64,000 nt of DNA from Hymenopellis radicata (GCA_015501595.1 JADNRX010000052.1:124001-188000); one strand, 5' to 3'; positions 23,750-35,220 are shown, counted from the stretch's first letter. Translations and numbers: made by a program. Notes: a model not told the origin generated them from the sequence alone.

Positions 23750-24080
23750 AAGGACGTCCTGAAATTGGACGAAAAATGACCTAGATCGAAGTGAAAAATG
23801 ACCTACAAGTCACCGAGAAGTAGGTTGATACTTATGGTAAGAAACAACCTACATATCAGCAAAGTGAAAACCAATGAGAATTTTATTATTTAAGTATGGC
23901 TAGGCTGAAATGGGCCGTTTTAGGGCGAAGACCAACCTAGAGGAATCAACCTAACCTTTCAACCTATACAGGTTGAACGTCAACGCGTCAACGTTCGCGT
24001 CAACCTAGTGGTTGGTCGTCACCACGGACTAGGTTGAAATGGCGTAGTGAAATTCAACCTATCCGACTTTCACGGTATCG
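23750..24080. mobile_element. MITE-like insertion rich in AACCTA/TAGGTT
   Basis: About 330 bp is present in the left arm and absent from the right arm at the same place. It contains roughly nine copies of AACCTA, GACCTA or the reverse complement TAGGTT, spread in both orientations. Both ends carry GTGAAA/TTTCAC words, which would suit short terminal inverted repeats. It has no ORF. The exact ends and target duplication were not resolved. Confidence 0.45.
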
Positions 24081-24230
24081 ATCTCGGCCGATTCGGCGCC
24101 GTCTTCGCGCCGCCCACAGGCTGGGCTGTTCAACAACAATAAGGGCTACACGGGGACGCGTTTCAATCGCTTCTGTACCTGGCCCTCGATGATACATAAT
24201 AAGTGACTTTCCTTCTGCTACATCCTAAAC

Positions 24231-25441
24231 ATGGACCGTTCTCACCGTCTGCGTCTATGGGCCTCTGCCCTCCTTGTACTCGCTCTCCAAGCCGCTTCTG
24301 CTTTGGTCGAGCATAACACCATCGCTGGTCCTGTCCAAACAGGCGAAAGTCGCGTCCAGTTCATATCGGATGCGCACGGCCTGGACGCACCCAAGGTGCA
24401 GCCAGTCAACGGTACCGTGTTCGACTGGTGGTACTTCGACGCCGTGTCCGCCGTGGACAAGTCTTCCGTCGTCATCACGTTCTTTACCTCAACTGCTGTC
24501 GCGTTCCCCTTCCTTGAGGTCTCCCCCGTCGTTACCTCCGTGTACATCTGGACTTCATTCGCCAACGGGACCACGGGCCAGTACATCGTGGATGCGGAGT
24601 CTGCTGTTGTCAACACCGTGGTGGATGGGACGAGCGGGGTGTTCACCGGCACGGGCAGTAGCTGGGGCGGCACGGCCGATATGGCGCGTTATGTCGTGGA
24701 CATCGATGCCCCGGAAGTTGGGGTAAAAGGGTCTCTGTATTTGGAATCTGTATGTTCTATGTCTGTTTATATGCAGCTCACTATTGGTGTTAATATGGCG
24801 CGCTGAACAGAGAGCTCCGCCACACTACCCATGTGGTCCTGCCGAGGCTGGGCAGGACATGCAAATCCTTCCCCATGTCGGTTGGGCAAATGCCGTCCCC
24901 GACGCGGAAGCCTACGCGAACTTTGAAGTACTGGGTGAACCGATCAGCTTTACTGGGCCTGGATATCATGATAAAGTATGTGAATGCTCTGTTTAACGCC
25001 GAAGGTACTGACACTCTCTTAGAACTGGAGCGATCGCACATTCGCGGAGAGCGTGGCTCTTGGCTTTGGGGACACGCGTCTCTCGGTCCATATTCCATCG
25101 TTTGGTTCGATGCCTTGGACAGGGCAGGAAACGAGTTTGTCAGCGGCTACGTTGCGCGCGATGGAGAAATGTTGACTGGCGCCACCTGCACCACGGACTT
25201 GGTCAAAGTCCGTCCCAGTAACTCTACCTGGCCTCCCAATGGATCCCAACCGGACGCGTATCTGATTGAGATTGATTTGGGAGATGAAGGTGTTTTGGAG
25301 GCTGTTGTGCAGACAGGACTCGTTGTGGCTGGTCTGCCTGATTTTCCGTACACGAGATGGATAGGAAACATAACGGGCACGTTGGGTTCTGAGACGCTGG
25401 AGGCCGGAGTCGCTGTCTTTGAACAGTTCGCCCTGGGCTAG
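24231..25441 (+). pseudogene. CrtC/Diels-Alderase-like secreted protein, left copy with one-base frameshift
   Basis: The start MDRSHRLRLWASALLVLALQ is a signal peptide. The family block FDWWYFDAVSAVDKSSVVIT matches CrtC-like, kievitone-hydratase and fungal Diels-Alderase proteins. Introns at 24750-24811 and 24976-25022 splice in phase to DKNWSDRTFAESV. There the frame breaks: the conserved continuation SWLWGHASLGPYSIVWFD is in the next frame. The right copy has one extra base (GCGTGAGCTC against GCGTGGCTC at about 25055) and reads through. The C-terminus ends FEQFALG-stop, shorter than the right copy. Either a young pseudogene or a single-base assembly error. The substrate is unknown. Confidence 0.75.
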
Positions 25442-25590
25442 TAGGGGGGTGAATTGGAGAATTTGCAACTCGGAATCATTTATTAGTGTTATCATTGTAT
25501 GAACCATCGGAGACCATCCAACTTGCTTTCCGACCTCCAACTTGTCACCTGCGGACAAGCATTCTGTAAGCACCCTCTATCGGTAAAGTT

Positions 25591-26161
25591 ATTGCTGGAA
25601 GGAAAGAGGGCAAACACGATGATCAGGCACCATATCAATCCTTTCGGTTCATCCACGTGCGATAGCCTTCTCTTTTAGTAGCCCCGCCATGTCAAGGGTG
25701 CACAGCCACCAAAACGGTCGCGACCGTTTGACCGTTTGTGCCGAGATGCCGACGCTCAACCGTTTGAGAGCGAGCGTTCGACTCACCGCGTAGCCAGCTA
25801 TTTGATTTTTTAAAAAGTCCATTCAAAGAGCATGCAGTGACCGAAACACATTCACCGAGATGGTTCAATGCCTGTTTGAATGTTTCAGTATCTGCAACCC
25901 CACTGGATCGCGCGATGTAGAAGTGTGACTTGTCATACTCGTCGATCGCGGTGGAGCTCGTGTACGCCACATAGTCTCATTTTATATTTTTCCTACATTC
26001 GTTTACCCCTCTACTGTTCGCATATGCACTCACTTCCCATATACCAATTCTCATTCTCGAAATATAATACAATTACTTTACCTCTACCTTCTAAGCTAAG
26101 GTACACGAGAGCCTGAGGCAACAATGTTATTTTACAATTCTCAACGATAATGACAACGAGC
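25591..26161. other. Intergenic with an 18-bp perfect palindrome
   Basis: A perfect palindrome AAACGGTCGCGACCGTTT lies at 25712-25729, followed by two further GACCGTTT/CAACCGTTT words. The minus-strand frame 25692-25970 contains TETFKQALNHLGECVSVTA, which looks coding-like but is unassigned. Confidence 0.4.
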
Positions 26162-27440
26162 TCACAGTGCAACTTTTGATGGACGAGTTTCTGTTGCTGG
26201 TGGGTTTGAGCCTGAATATGAGAAGTGAACTGTTCTACGCAGTATTAGTTTGGGTGGTGCTGTGAATCCATTCAGCGCGCGACGTGTAGTATGCCCAAGA
26301 GACGAAATATGCTTGCGATGAAGATACATAGGCACCAAGATACTCGCGTATAACAGCAGTTCTTGGTCTCTCCGCAGCATACTTGGTGGTAACAGACAGA
26401 CGGTGGGACAAGCTCATTAGGCACTCCATGAGGAGAGAAGAACGATCCGTTCGCGGCGGGACGGACCAGCCGGGAATGTAGGTCGACCGGCAGACGCGTA
26501 GTTTCTGGAAGGAGGCGGACGAATTCGAAAAGGATGCGGTATTGATGTTGGGCGCGGAGCTGGAGCCTGAGGAATCCGACGGTGAGTTCCAGACTTGGCC
26601 ATACCTTCCTCCGTTGGCCGTGTTTTCCTTTGGCATGAGGTGCCCGACCATGTAGACTTGCAGCCCATTGTACACGCCTTCCTTGGGCCAAGAGAACAAG
26701 CGTCGGTGTCCAATCCTGTGGGGTGGGGAGATTTGATAGCGCGACACAGAAGAGGCGGGGTTGAGATTCGACACAGTGGGCATGACCATTTCGTTGTCAT
26801 CGACATCGCTATTGGCATTGTCCTGGCCAGTGAGGGAAAGTGGAGTGATGATGACTCGCTTCTTGGCGGATTCGGAGAACAGTTTGGCAGGTGCCGCTCG
26901 GTCGAATCGACTCTGGACGTCAGCAGTTCAGTCAAGCCAGCACATTGAGCAACGTCACCATGATTCATTTGCTGATCCTATCGGGAGGAAGAGCATCTCG
27001 TCAACCGGCATGTCGAGACGGTCTTCCAATGCGCCAGCTACTGTCAACCGTGACGGATGGGCAACATCGGCAAGAGGTCCGTCAGGAAGCAATATCTTTA
27101 TGACTGCAGTAAGCAGCTTCTAATACAGATTGAATACATTGGACTCACTGTCATATAATATCATCTTCAAACTCGAACTCGTCGCTTCCAATGAAATTAC
27201 CATTGATGGCAGGCCGAAGGGCGGGATCCAACACATCCAGTTCGTGCGCATGAGCTCACAGAGGTGCTGACAAGTCCCGAATGTCAATTTGAGAGCCTGT
27301 AAGTGTGTTCGGGTAATGAGCGCGGGGAGCAGTATGGCGGCAGGTAACAAGATAGCGGAGATGATCGTAGCGGCCACTCTACACCCGAAGCCGTCAAAGA
27401 GCGCCAACGAGCCGGCATCACCCCCTTCTGGCAAGATCCA
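26162..27440 (-). other. Possible unassigned multi-exon gene or gene remnant
   Basis: Several minus-strand stretches look coding: 27290-27440 (PEGGDAGSLALFDGFG), 26950-27115 (DGPLADVAHPSRLTVAGALE then MPVDEMLFLPIGSANESW), and 26235-26890 (VIITPLSLTGQDNANSD through KEGVYNGLQVYMVGHLMPKE). I could not join them into one frame with acceptable introns, and I recognise no family. It may be a decayed gene or a real gene whose frame is disturbed by single-base errors. Confidence 0.3.
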
Positions 27441-27459
27441 GACCTAAATTCAGAAAAAA

Positions 27460-27590
27460 CGGTCGTCTTGGTAGACTTTGGGAGCTTTGCTCCCAAAACC
27501 CTCGCGAGGGTTTTGCTTCCGCATCTAAAACCCTCGAAGGTTGGTTTTGAGTGCCTACGGCACTCAAAACCCTCGAAATGACCGATTTAC
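27460..27590. repeat. Cluster of palindromes (MITE-like)
   Basis: Three inverted repeats stand side by side: the hairpin GGGAGCTTTGCTCCC (27480-27494), the perfect 20-bp palindrome AAAACCCTCGCGAGGGTTTT (27495-27514), and a 25-bp hairpin at 27545-27569 (TTTTGAGTGC ... GCACTCAAAA). The word AAAACCCTCG recurs at the third position. The block begins near GGTCGTCTTGG and ends near TCGAAATGACC, so it may be a small foldback element. Confidence 0.5.
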
Positions 27591-27811
27591 CTCTCTTTTT
27601 ACAGTCATCGTTCATTCGAACAGCCCAGCGACAGCGAGAACGTTGATGAACGCTATACTACCTTAATCTCCCGAGCAGTAAACGGACGTTTATCATCTTC
27701 GAGGTACCAATGCTGTGTACGCCAATGATGTGCCGCTGATATTCGTGTGCGCAGCAATTCGAATATGTATGAAAGCTTGCGGTTGAGCTCCTAACATATT
27801 CTTTCGCGGCC

Positions 27812-28936
27812 ATGGTTCCAGACAGGAAAGACCCGCTCCCGGACGAACCCACGCCCTCCGACGCGCCGCCCTCTTACGAGGATGTCGCAGGAGCGTCAAG
27901 CTCAAGGACGGCACCGCAGCCGCCACGAGATGTCAAGTATGCACCAGCGCCAGGTCCATCTTCACCTCATAGTCCGTCTACTCCATCGTCGAGTAGTAGC
28001 AGACCAACATTCTCTGGATTTGGCAGTGCTCCGTCTTCATCCTTCGCCGGGACGTTGACGTCTGGTTTCAGTTCGTGGTGGCCCACTGGTCCTTCTCGCG
28101 AAGTAAAAGCGACCGTTACTGCTCTCATCCGTGATCTCGTTCGACCCGCCTCAAATGCCTCGCCCGCTGCCGTGCTTGAGAGCTGTGCAGGTGCATGTCG
28201 CTCCTACTCCATTTCCCTCTCGTCTCTACTCCAAGAGACATACATCGAAAGTCACACACCACTCTACTGGGCAATTGTCAACCGCCAAGCATCATTGCCA
28301 CCAACTGATGACGCCCTTCTCAACGCCCTCTTCTCACATGCACGTCCTCTGGGCAGCACAGCTTGCGCTGACGTCCGTCATGCCTGTCTCATCACCTCCG
28401 ACCAAGTCCTCTTCCAGCACCTTCAACCCTTCCTGCATCCACCCTCAGCCACAGACGACATGATCCTAGCCGGCGGCCAACCGGACACCATCGTCCTCAC
28501 CGCAGCCCCAGGCGAATCCGCATTTGCAGTCGACATCCAAATCCCTTTATTCCAAAAGCGCATGCACATGGGGCGCAAGATCTTACTCGAGTTCATCGCT
28601 CGCGGAAGGTTGTGGTTGGTGGAGTTTTCCACGGCAACGTATGACGATCTGGGTCAGCGGGTGAGAAGGGGGCAGTGGTGCGTCAAGTTGAGAATAGCGC
28701 CGCATAGCGCGCCGACGTATGTCGATTCGCAGCTCGTTGTGGAGGCGCAGGGGATGCGACCTGTTTCGATGAGGATGAAGAGTTATATGGAGCTCATGCC
28801 CATGCAGTGTATTATGACTGCCATTGATGAGGCATTGCAGCACGAAGGATCGCCGTATATACGGGCAGATAATACTTTGCGCGCGCGCCTTGAAGCTAGA
28901 CTAGCTAAACCAGAAGGTGAATGTATTATATGTTGA
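27812..28936 (+). CDS. Conserved-looking hypothetical protein with PPxY-like motif
   Basis: A single open frame of 374 residues starts MVPDRKDPLPDEPTPSDAPP and contains PPSYEDV, a WW-domain-type motif. A Ser/Pro-rich linker follows, then a folded-looking region (SREVKATVTALIRDLVRPAS ... LLEFIARGRLWLVEFSTATY ... MRMKSYMELMPMQCIMTAID). The frame ends CIIC-stop, which looks like a CaaX prenylation box. But GTGAATGT at 28917 and TTTTAG at 28973 would make a good intron; splicing it replaces CIIC with EDQWMSSLSTARSP and about 30 more residues to a stop at 29108. I do not recognise the family, and which end is real is undecided. Confidence 0.6.
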   Translation: MVPDRKDPLPDEPTPSDAPPSYEDVAGASSSRTAPQPPRDVKYAPAPGPSSPHSPSTPSSSSSRPTFSGFGSAPSSSFAGTLTSGFSSWWPTGPSREVKATVTALIRDLVRPASNASPAAVLESCAGACRSYSISLSSLLQETYIESHTPLYWAIVNRQASLPPTDDALLNALFSHARPLGSTACADVRHACLITSDQVLFQHLQPFLHPPSATDDMILAGGQPDTIVLTAAPGESAFAVDIQIPLFQKRMHMGRKILLEFIARGRLWLVEFSTATYDDLGQRVRRGQWCVKLRIAPHSAPTYVDSQLVVEAQGMRPVSMRMKSYMELMPMQCIMTAIDEALQHEGSPYIRADNTLRARLEARLAKPEGECIIC

Positions 28937-30159
28937 TATTTAATATCCATTTGTATTATAATCAACTGTTTTAGACCAGTGGATGTCAAGTCTTTCTACC
29001 GCAAGGAGTCCTAAGGGAGCCCAAGTAGAAGATTTTCCTTCTTCGTCAGCCCAAACAAGGCTAGGACAAGCCATCCAAATCGTCCAAGTAATGCAAAAAC
29101 ACACGTGAATGTTCCTCGTCTTCCTCCCCGTCCACGTAATTCTCGATGTCAACGCTCTTTGCAAGTCTTCTCGCTGCACACGTCTTCGCCGAACCGATAC
29201 CGAAATACACCAAAAATAGCCAAACCGACATTTAGTCAGGAAGACGGAAATGCGGCTCTGAAGGATAGCATCGTGCTATCTAGATTTGCTCATCGGCTCA
29301 CTTCGACAGTCGAAGAGCTGCTTCAAGAAGTCTAGGATCGTCTTCTCTTCCACTTGGGCTGTCAAGGAAAATATTAGGACCGTCTTCGATACATCCAAGC
29401 ACACATGGACCTACTAGAACTTTTTGAATGGTGCGTAATCCGAAAATTCAACAATCCTGTGCCATGAATGTGGAAAGGACGTCGAAGCTGTGGATCGCGC
29501 TCTTGGCGGAATGTCTGGCCTGTCTGAGACTGCAAGGACTTGGGAAGCGAGTATGTACGAGAACCTAGGCCACGAACCGGCGCCCTCGGTTGTCGCGAGT
29601 CTTGCTATCCTTTATCACCAACTGACAAGCCTGACATTTTTCTCTTACGCAGCGCCGTGTAGGCCGATGCCGACAAGTGGACTGACAGATCGTTATATCA
29701 TCAGGTTACTCAAATGTGTGGGGCATATTGTGACCTCCTGGATGGCACACGGGACGTCCTCGTTGACACGATCTCTTGGAGTATCTTTGATGAGAGACGC
29801 AGAAGAATTTGACCTCGGAGACGAGGAGAGAATCATTCTAGATGAGAAGAAGCGCAAGAAGGCGGCATCCGGAGAGTGAATGGTACAACTTTAAAGCTTG
29901 TGCTGCGTTAATTTCTCCTCTACAAGTGGCTCCAATGCTATGTTGCTGTACCTCAATAATAATGTATATTTTCTACACGGTGTGAACTTATGCTGCATTT
30001 TAATTCTGCCAAAGAAAGGAAGAGTGTTTGTAGGCGCCCAGGGTCGTCGGGCGGCGAATTGATATGACGAATTGGGAAACGGGCTGTCTCCGGAACCGCC
30101 AGGGCCAGACGCGTTAAAACGCGTTTTTCCCCCGTTGCATCTTCTTTCCAACTTCAACG
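28937..30159 (+). other. Region with possible small unassigned gene (29105-29879)
   Basis: Two plus-strand frames look coding. One is 29105-29335, ending FAHRLTSTVEELLQEV. The other is 29490-29879, starting MDRALGGMSGLSETARTWEA, with SVVASLAILYHQLTSLTFF and an acidic/basic end EEFDLGDEERIILDEKKRKK. They could be exons of one protein, but no clean intron joins them and no family is recognised. Bases 29880-30159 contain the promoter of the next gene. Confidence 0.3.
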
Positions 30160-32514
30160 ATGCCTCCGCGAGTAAAACCAGCGCCGACGCCGCCAGACCC
30201 AGCGCCCGAGCCCCGCAAAACGACGAGACAGGCCGCCAAGCTCGCCGTGGCCCGTATTGCGGCCAGTGTGCAGGAATTGGAGAGCGTAGCGGACGATGAG
30301 GCATTGGCGCCTGTACGAGCTTTTCTACCTCAGTTTCTGCCTTTGATTGATCTTGACAGCCCGCGAAACGGCGTGCAGTTGACTACGACGACGATTTACC
30401 AAGAACGAAGCGTACGCGGACGGGCTCGCCACCTAAACTTGTCCAAGCCTATCCTCAGCAACCAGGCGCAGCTGCCTACCCGCCTCCGGTTCCAGGACAG
30501 TACCCTCGAGTGCCCAGTATGAACTACGAAGGCCGAATGCCCAATGGTCTCATAGTCTGTCTTTCATCGTCCTTTACCCAAGTTTTTCATTAATAAGCTA
30601 AATCTAAGGCGCCCTCGCAAGCTGGTATCCGATTACCTCCGCCGCCAATCAGCCACGTCCAAAGCCATGTTCAGGCAGGCGGCATAGGACGATCGTCGTA
30701 CCCCGCTCGATACAATGGCCAAAATGGGCAGGCGTACTACTCTGGGGCGTATAGCGAGGGTCGAGGACACAGCGAATGGCGTGGCTGCGGCTTCGTATCC
30801 ACAGGCTCATGTGGGCATTGCTATTTTTTGTGTGTACATCAGCTGCTGACTGACGGAATGTAGGGCGGTTCGTCGGGTTACAATACGATCCAAGTTAACA
30901 CTCACGTCAACATTTATCCCAATCATATGGAAGGTCTTCCACCCAACGAACGAGATCTCGCCCAAACCTTGCCAGAACCCCATCAACGCGCTGCTGACTA
31001 CTTTGCATACGACTCTCGGCCTCCTCCGCCATACAGCGCTTCTCAAAACGCCGCACGCGCCGATCCCAATCAGGTTCGCACATGGCTTCTATCACCGCAT
31101 TGGATGCATTCACCATTGACATCTTTTCCTAGAACATATCCTCTTCTCGTCTGCCGGGATCACAGCAACTTCGGGCAGAGTATGCTCAACAGTTTTACGC
31201 TGACGGCAACCCTCGGCGTCCGGACATGCAGGCCGCTGCAGGTGCAGGGTATCAGTATTATAATGGCGGCGGTCCGGCGGGCGAAGTCTGGCCGCAGCTT
31301 CAGTCTGGGCAGGCATCACGCTCGCAGCCTCGATCTTACCAGGACCCTTCCGTGGATCAAGCTGGCGTCTCGGCGTATCCTCATCAAGGGTACAATATAC
31401 CTAACGGTAGTGAATTTATGCGACGGGTTTGTTGTCTCAGTTTCTCTATCAAGATGAGATTCATCGTTGACCTTAGGACTCCAGAGGATACTCGCAGATA
31501 GACCAGCAGTTCATGTTCAACGAACAGGTTCAGCAGTCTATGCGCAGAGTAGGTAACCTCTCATCCTCTTGCACAGATGCATTTTACATTTTCTATAGGA
31601 CTCCCAGGGCTACATACAAAGCACACAGTATCCGCAAAACACCCAGGCTATGCGAAGGGTTTGTGCTATTTTCACTGTTCTTGAAACAATCTCATGTTCA
31701 TCAGGAATCCCAAAGTTACTTGGCTAATGACCAACAGTATCCCAGCGGTGGGCAGTACACTCCTTCCATGGGCAATACGTCCTCTGGCGGGTCACGAGTA
31801 CAGGTCTGTATCTCTCTTCTTTGAATGCAGCTAAGTTGAATTTCGTTCTTAGCCTAGTCCTACGGAGTACAGTAATCTCCAGATGACCTATCCCAACCAA
31901 GGGTATTCGCGGTCGAACAGTATCAGCAGCGCCTCGAATCTTCAGGTAAGCATTTTGTTATCATTCGTGAGACGGGTGCTCAACGTGTTTCAGTCGACTC
32001 CTTCTCCATTGTCCAGTTATGATGCAGTGCGAGCGGTAAGATCTCGACGTGAATCAGAACGCGCACTGACGATGCTATCAGGCGTCTACATATGCTCCGA
32101 CACCATCAGTGTCGTCGCAAGGGGGACCGCAGACCCCAGTTGTTCCAAGCTCGTTCGACAATCAATCCTGCTATCCATACGATTATGAGGAAGGCGAAGA
32201 CTTGACACTCGTATACAACAACTTGTCCGATGTCGTTGCGGTAAGAATTATGCGTTTATCTATGTTCCTTTCTTACTGTCTTCTAGGATCGCCTGCACGC
32301 CATTGAAAAAGGTCTCCAGCTTCTAAGCAACAGCCAAAAGAAACGCATATATTTGTCGCCTGCTTTCATGGAGTACAATGGCGCACAGAAAGGCGGCAAT
32401 GTTGTGCTGGACGATATTCGGGACTACTGTTTGAGGAAGGTGAAGAAGGGGCGCTCGGACCTGAGTGCAGAATTGAGGGCGGTGGAGAGCGCCAGGCAGG
32501 AAGACATGTATTGA
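30160..32514 (+). CDS. Multi-exon low-complexity nuclear-type protein, function unknown
   Basis: The start MPPRVKPAPTPPDPAPEPRK is at 30160. An intron (30313-30359, GTACGAG...TTGACAG) joins ...DDEALAP to PAKRRAVDYDDDLPRTKRTR, a basic cluster suggesting a nuclear localisation signal. Gln/Pro/Tyr-rich disordered sequence continues over about ten small exons (PPPVPGQYPRVPSMNYEGRM, NHMEGLPPNERDLAQTLPEP and others). The most conserved-looking part is the C-terminus: DLTLVYNNLSDVV, DRLHAIEKGLQLLSNSQKKR, then GNVVLDDIRDYCLRKVKKGR, with a stop at 32514. The exact exon list in the middle is uncertain. Possibly a transcription-related or RNA-associated protein; no domain is recognised. Confidence 0.6.
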
Positions 32515-32759
32515 GTGTACGATACCGATGAAGTGATGACCTGAAGCGCAATCATTTTTACTGTATAGTTATAGTTTCGTAGTTTACCATGGCTTATATA
32601 TAGGAACATTTTATCTTGAGCGTGCAGCGGGACGCCCCGAAGTCCATGTTGAGGAAGGCGCAGGAGAAGGGTTGGCCGCTGCGTCTGAACTTCACAAACT
32701 TTGACGCACTCCAGCACAACTCAAAGCCATCCGAGTCCCCAGTAATGTCCATGTATTGT

Positions 32760-34403
32760 GCGTTTTAAGTACTATAATACTAATATTGATACGGATACCC
32801 TTATTGAAAATGTTCTCGGGGTCATACTTTCGCTTCAACGCTTCAACATGTCTAAAGTCTCTTCTTCGTAGAAGTCCTCCGCCGGACTCCCCGCAAGAAG
32901 ATAATTCGGATAGTTTTTCACAACGTCAATCCCCTCCCCTCGCGCCGCATTATGTATCCTCTCAACGCAATCGCGCATATACCCCGCATTCTCTTCTGCC
33001 TGTCCGGGAAGCGTCTCTGGCTGGTCGATTACAATAGCTATTACGCTCAACGTGTCGCGTCCAGCAGGGGGCCACACACCCTTGGTTTCTGGGGTCGTGG
33101 CGAAGGCGGTGTGCATGAAAGGCTGGTAGAAGAGGGTCGCGCCTTGGAAGCGCTCCCCGTCCGGACGCGAGCGTAGTTCGGCGGCCCAGTCTGCACCGGC
33201 TTTGAACACGGAGGGGCCAAGTGAGGAGAGCGCGGCGCCGGTGAACTGCCACGAGGTGGAGGGCTTGGACGCTGTAAAAGGCCGTCTGGTAGGGTGTCAA
33301 GCTTGTTCAGATATAAGTAGTCGTAGATGGGTACGTACCTTGAACGAATGTTGCCTCCTCGAATGAAAGCACGCCAGTACGGTCATGGACTAGTGCGTGA
33401 TCCCATGCCCAGCCGAACACGCCGGCCGTTTGGCAAACTCCCCAACGTCTTCTCCTTCGACGCCAACGACAAAGGGCAACAGAGCGCACACTGGACCGAC
33501 GTTGGGAACGGCTATTATAGACTGCAAGCACCATTCAATAGCTAAGTTTTACAAGATGATGTCCCCTACCAGGATGGCGCTGATGCGGGAATCTGTGTTC
33601 TCTGTGGACAACTTCTCGACATGTTTGGCTAGGACTTCAAGCTTGTCGACAGAATATAGCATATAGCCGCCATAAACGCTGGGAGGTTTCGGAATAGCAT
33701 TTACGACAATCTCAGTGATCACTTGAGAAGAAGTTAACAGAGTAAGATACAACCTTTCGTCACTCACCTCCAAAACTAAACCCAGCACCCCTCATAGCTT
33801 GAGCAAGTTGGGGATCTTCACTTGCCCAGATGACCCGACCGTCGGCCAGAACAAGTTGATAGTCGATGACGTTGTTCGTCGCAAGACCATACATGTTGGT
33901 GAGATAGCAGAGACCACCACCGGTCAGGAAGCCACCGACTCCGACAGGCGCGAGGCGTCCGCCCATTACTGTCACAGGAGACGGCGCGAGTACTTCGTAC
34001 ACCCTACGCCAAGGCTGCCCTGGTCCAAGCACAACTTGCTGCTTGCTCTCGTCATAGTCCACTCTATACTCCAGTTCAGTAAGTACATATACTGAAAGCA
34101 ATAGAGCGCATACTTGTTTAAATGGCCTAAATCCAGAATAACCTCGTCAGACTGCGACAGCGCTGTTCCGCCTGAGCGCACGGCGAAATCTATCTTGTGC
34201 TTCCCGAGCCATAGGATAGCGGCGGACGTATCCGCAGTGGTCTTTGGCTGCAGCACGACCTTGGGATCCTTCCTCGAGTGACAGCCCCAGGTGCGGGTCG
34301 CCATGTCCCAGGCATCCTCGGGCTGCACGACGTCTGGTTTGTGGAGGATGTCTCCAGTGAATTCGGAATCTGTGAGTTCGACGAGATGGGCGCTGAATGC
34401 CAT
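32760..34403 (-). CDS. FAD-linked oxidase, berberine-bridge (BBE)-like, with frame breaks
   Basis: The start MAFSAHLVELTDSEFTGDIL is at 34403. Exon 1 has the FAD-domain core KIDFAVRSGGTALSQSDEVI-LDLGHLNK. Exon 2 has VVLGPGQPWRRVYEVLAPSP and GGRLAPVGVGGFLTGGGLCY. Later exons carry PFVVGVEGEDVG, HDRTGVLSFEEATFVQ and TSWQFTGAALSSLGPSVFKA. The BBE C-terminus is KNYPNYLLAGSPAEDFYEEE ... KYDPENIF. Three places need one extra base to read through: about 33555 (end of GDIIL), about 33433 (FAK/TAGVF) and 32837 (LKR/KYDPENIF, otherwise an early stop at 32835). All could be homopolymer contractions. The 31-nt gap after GDIIL is short for an intron. Family knowledge: covalent-FAD oxidases of sugars or secondary metabolites. 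It is either a pseudogene or an intact gene with assembly errors. Confidence 0.65.
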
Positions 34404-34448
34404 GGTGCGAATGATCAGCCGAGAGGAGGGGAGATAGCCACAGCAGCA

Positions 34449-34456
34449 CTTATATA
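34449..34456 (-). promoter_or_regulatory. TATA box of the FAD oxidase gene
   Basis: TATATAAG on the minus strand lies 46 nt upstream of the ATG at 34403. Confidence 0.45.
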
Positions 34457-35220
34457 TTACATGAGGACATGTATTCGCCTCCGTGCCGAAGGCCGCCAGT
34501 ACGAACGAAGAAGGCGGCATTTGAATGGAGACCATGAACCGCCGAACGTAAGCCCTATAACTCGTCCAGTACTATGGTGATCAGCTGAGCAGTAGATGGA
34601 GTCCGATATACATTCCAAGCCCCCCCCAGTTCTACTTGAATTCGAGATTCGTAGGCTCGATGAAGAGACTGCTGTAAGCCGTAAGAGCGATGATCTGGGC
34701 GAGGGTAGGCCATAAGTCATATAGGCATTCTTGGTAGTTGACTTCTCTGTAATGTAGACCCAGAGATGGTGTCATACATTCGAAATCACGCAAATGGACA
34801 TTTAAAGCCAATGACCTCCGCCGAAGACTGCGGCGCTTTCACAGCAAGTTTTTGCGATAGAGCAAGCCAAGACGAGTAGAAGCTCAGAGGAGCGGCGTTA
34901 TCATCTGACGGACGTGAAAGGTGGGTTATTATCTGCAAGAATGCAGTTTTGTGCCTTCAGATGTTCTTGCGGACGTGTGCAGCGCCTGCGAGAACATCGC
35001 AACAGTCGCAGCAGCAAAGTTTATGACGGGATTCGGTCTAACCCAGGTACCGGATCACTATGCCACGTGAGCGGAATCAAATGCTATAAGTATGAACAAG
35101 TTCGTGTTGAACTTCAACCACGTACATCTGATTGTGGCAATCCTCTTCACGACGCTAACGACCCTCCCGACGCTGTTACCTTTTTCTATCTTGCCCTCTG
35201 ATACTCTATAGATTCCTCTC
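34457..35220. other. Intergenic between divergent genes
   Basis: It separates the minus-strand FAD oxidase from the plus-strand PPTase-like gene. No domain is seen in its ORFs. Confidence 0.5.

Larger units (their letters stand above)
22762..25590. repeat. Left arm of an inverted segmental duplication
   Basis: Bases ~22762-25590 are present in inverted orientation at ~55864-60172. They carry a broken mannitol-1-phosphate dehydrogenase followed by a CrtC/Diels-Alderase-like gene. The outer limits are near ACTTCTGTCCAT on the left and TTATTGCTGGAA on the right. The arms differ by indels, and each holds an insertion absent from the other (23750-24080 here, the tandem array in the right arm). 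Confidence 0.85.

Noticed and set aside
32760..34403. FAD oxidase, terpene synthase and PPTase as one biosynthetic gene cluster
   Set aside because: They are 20 kb or more apart, separated by unrelated or housekeeping genes, and no core synthase needing a PPTase is present.
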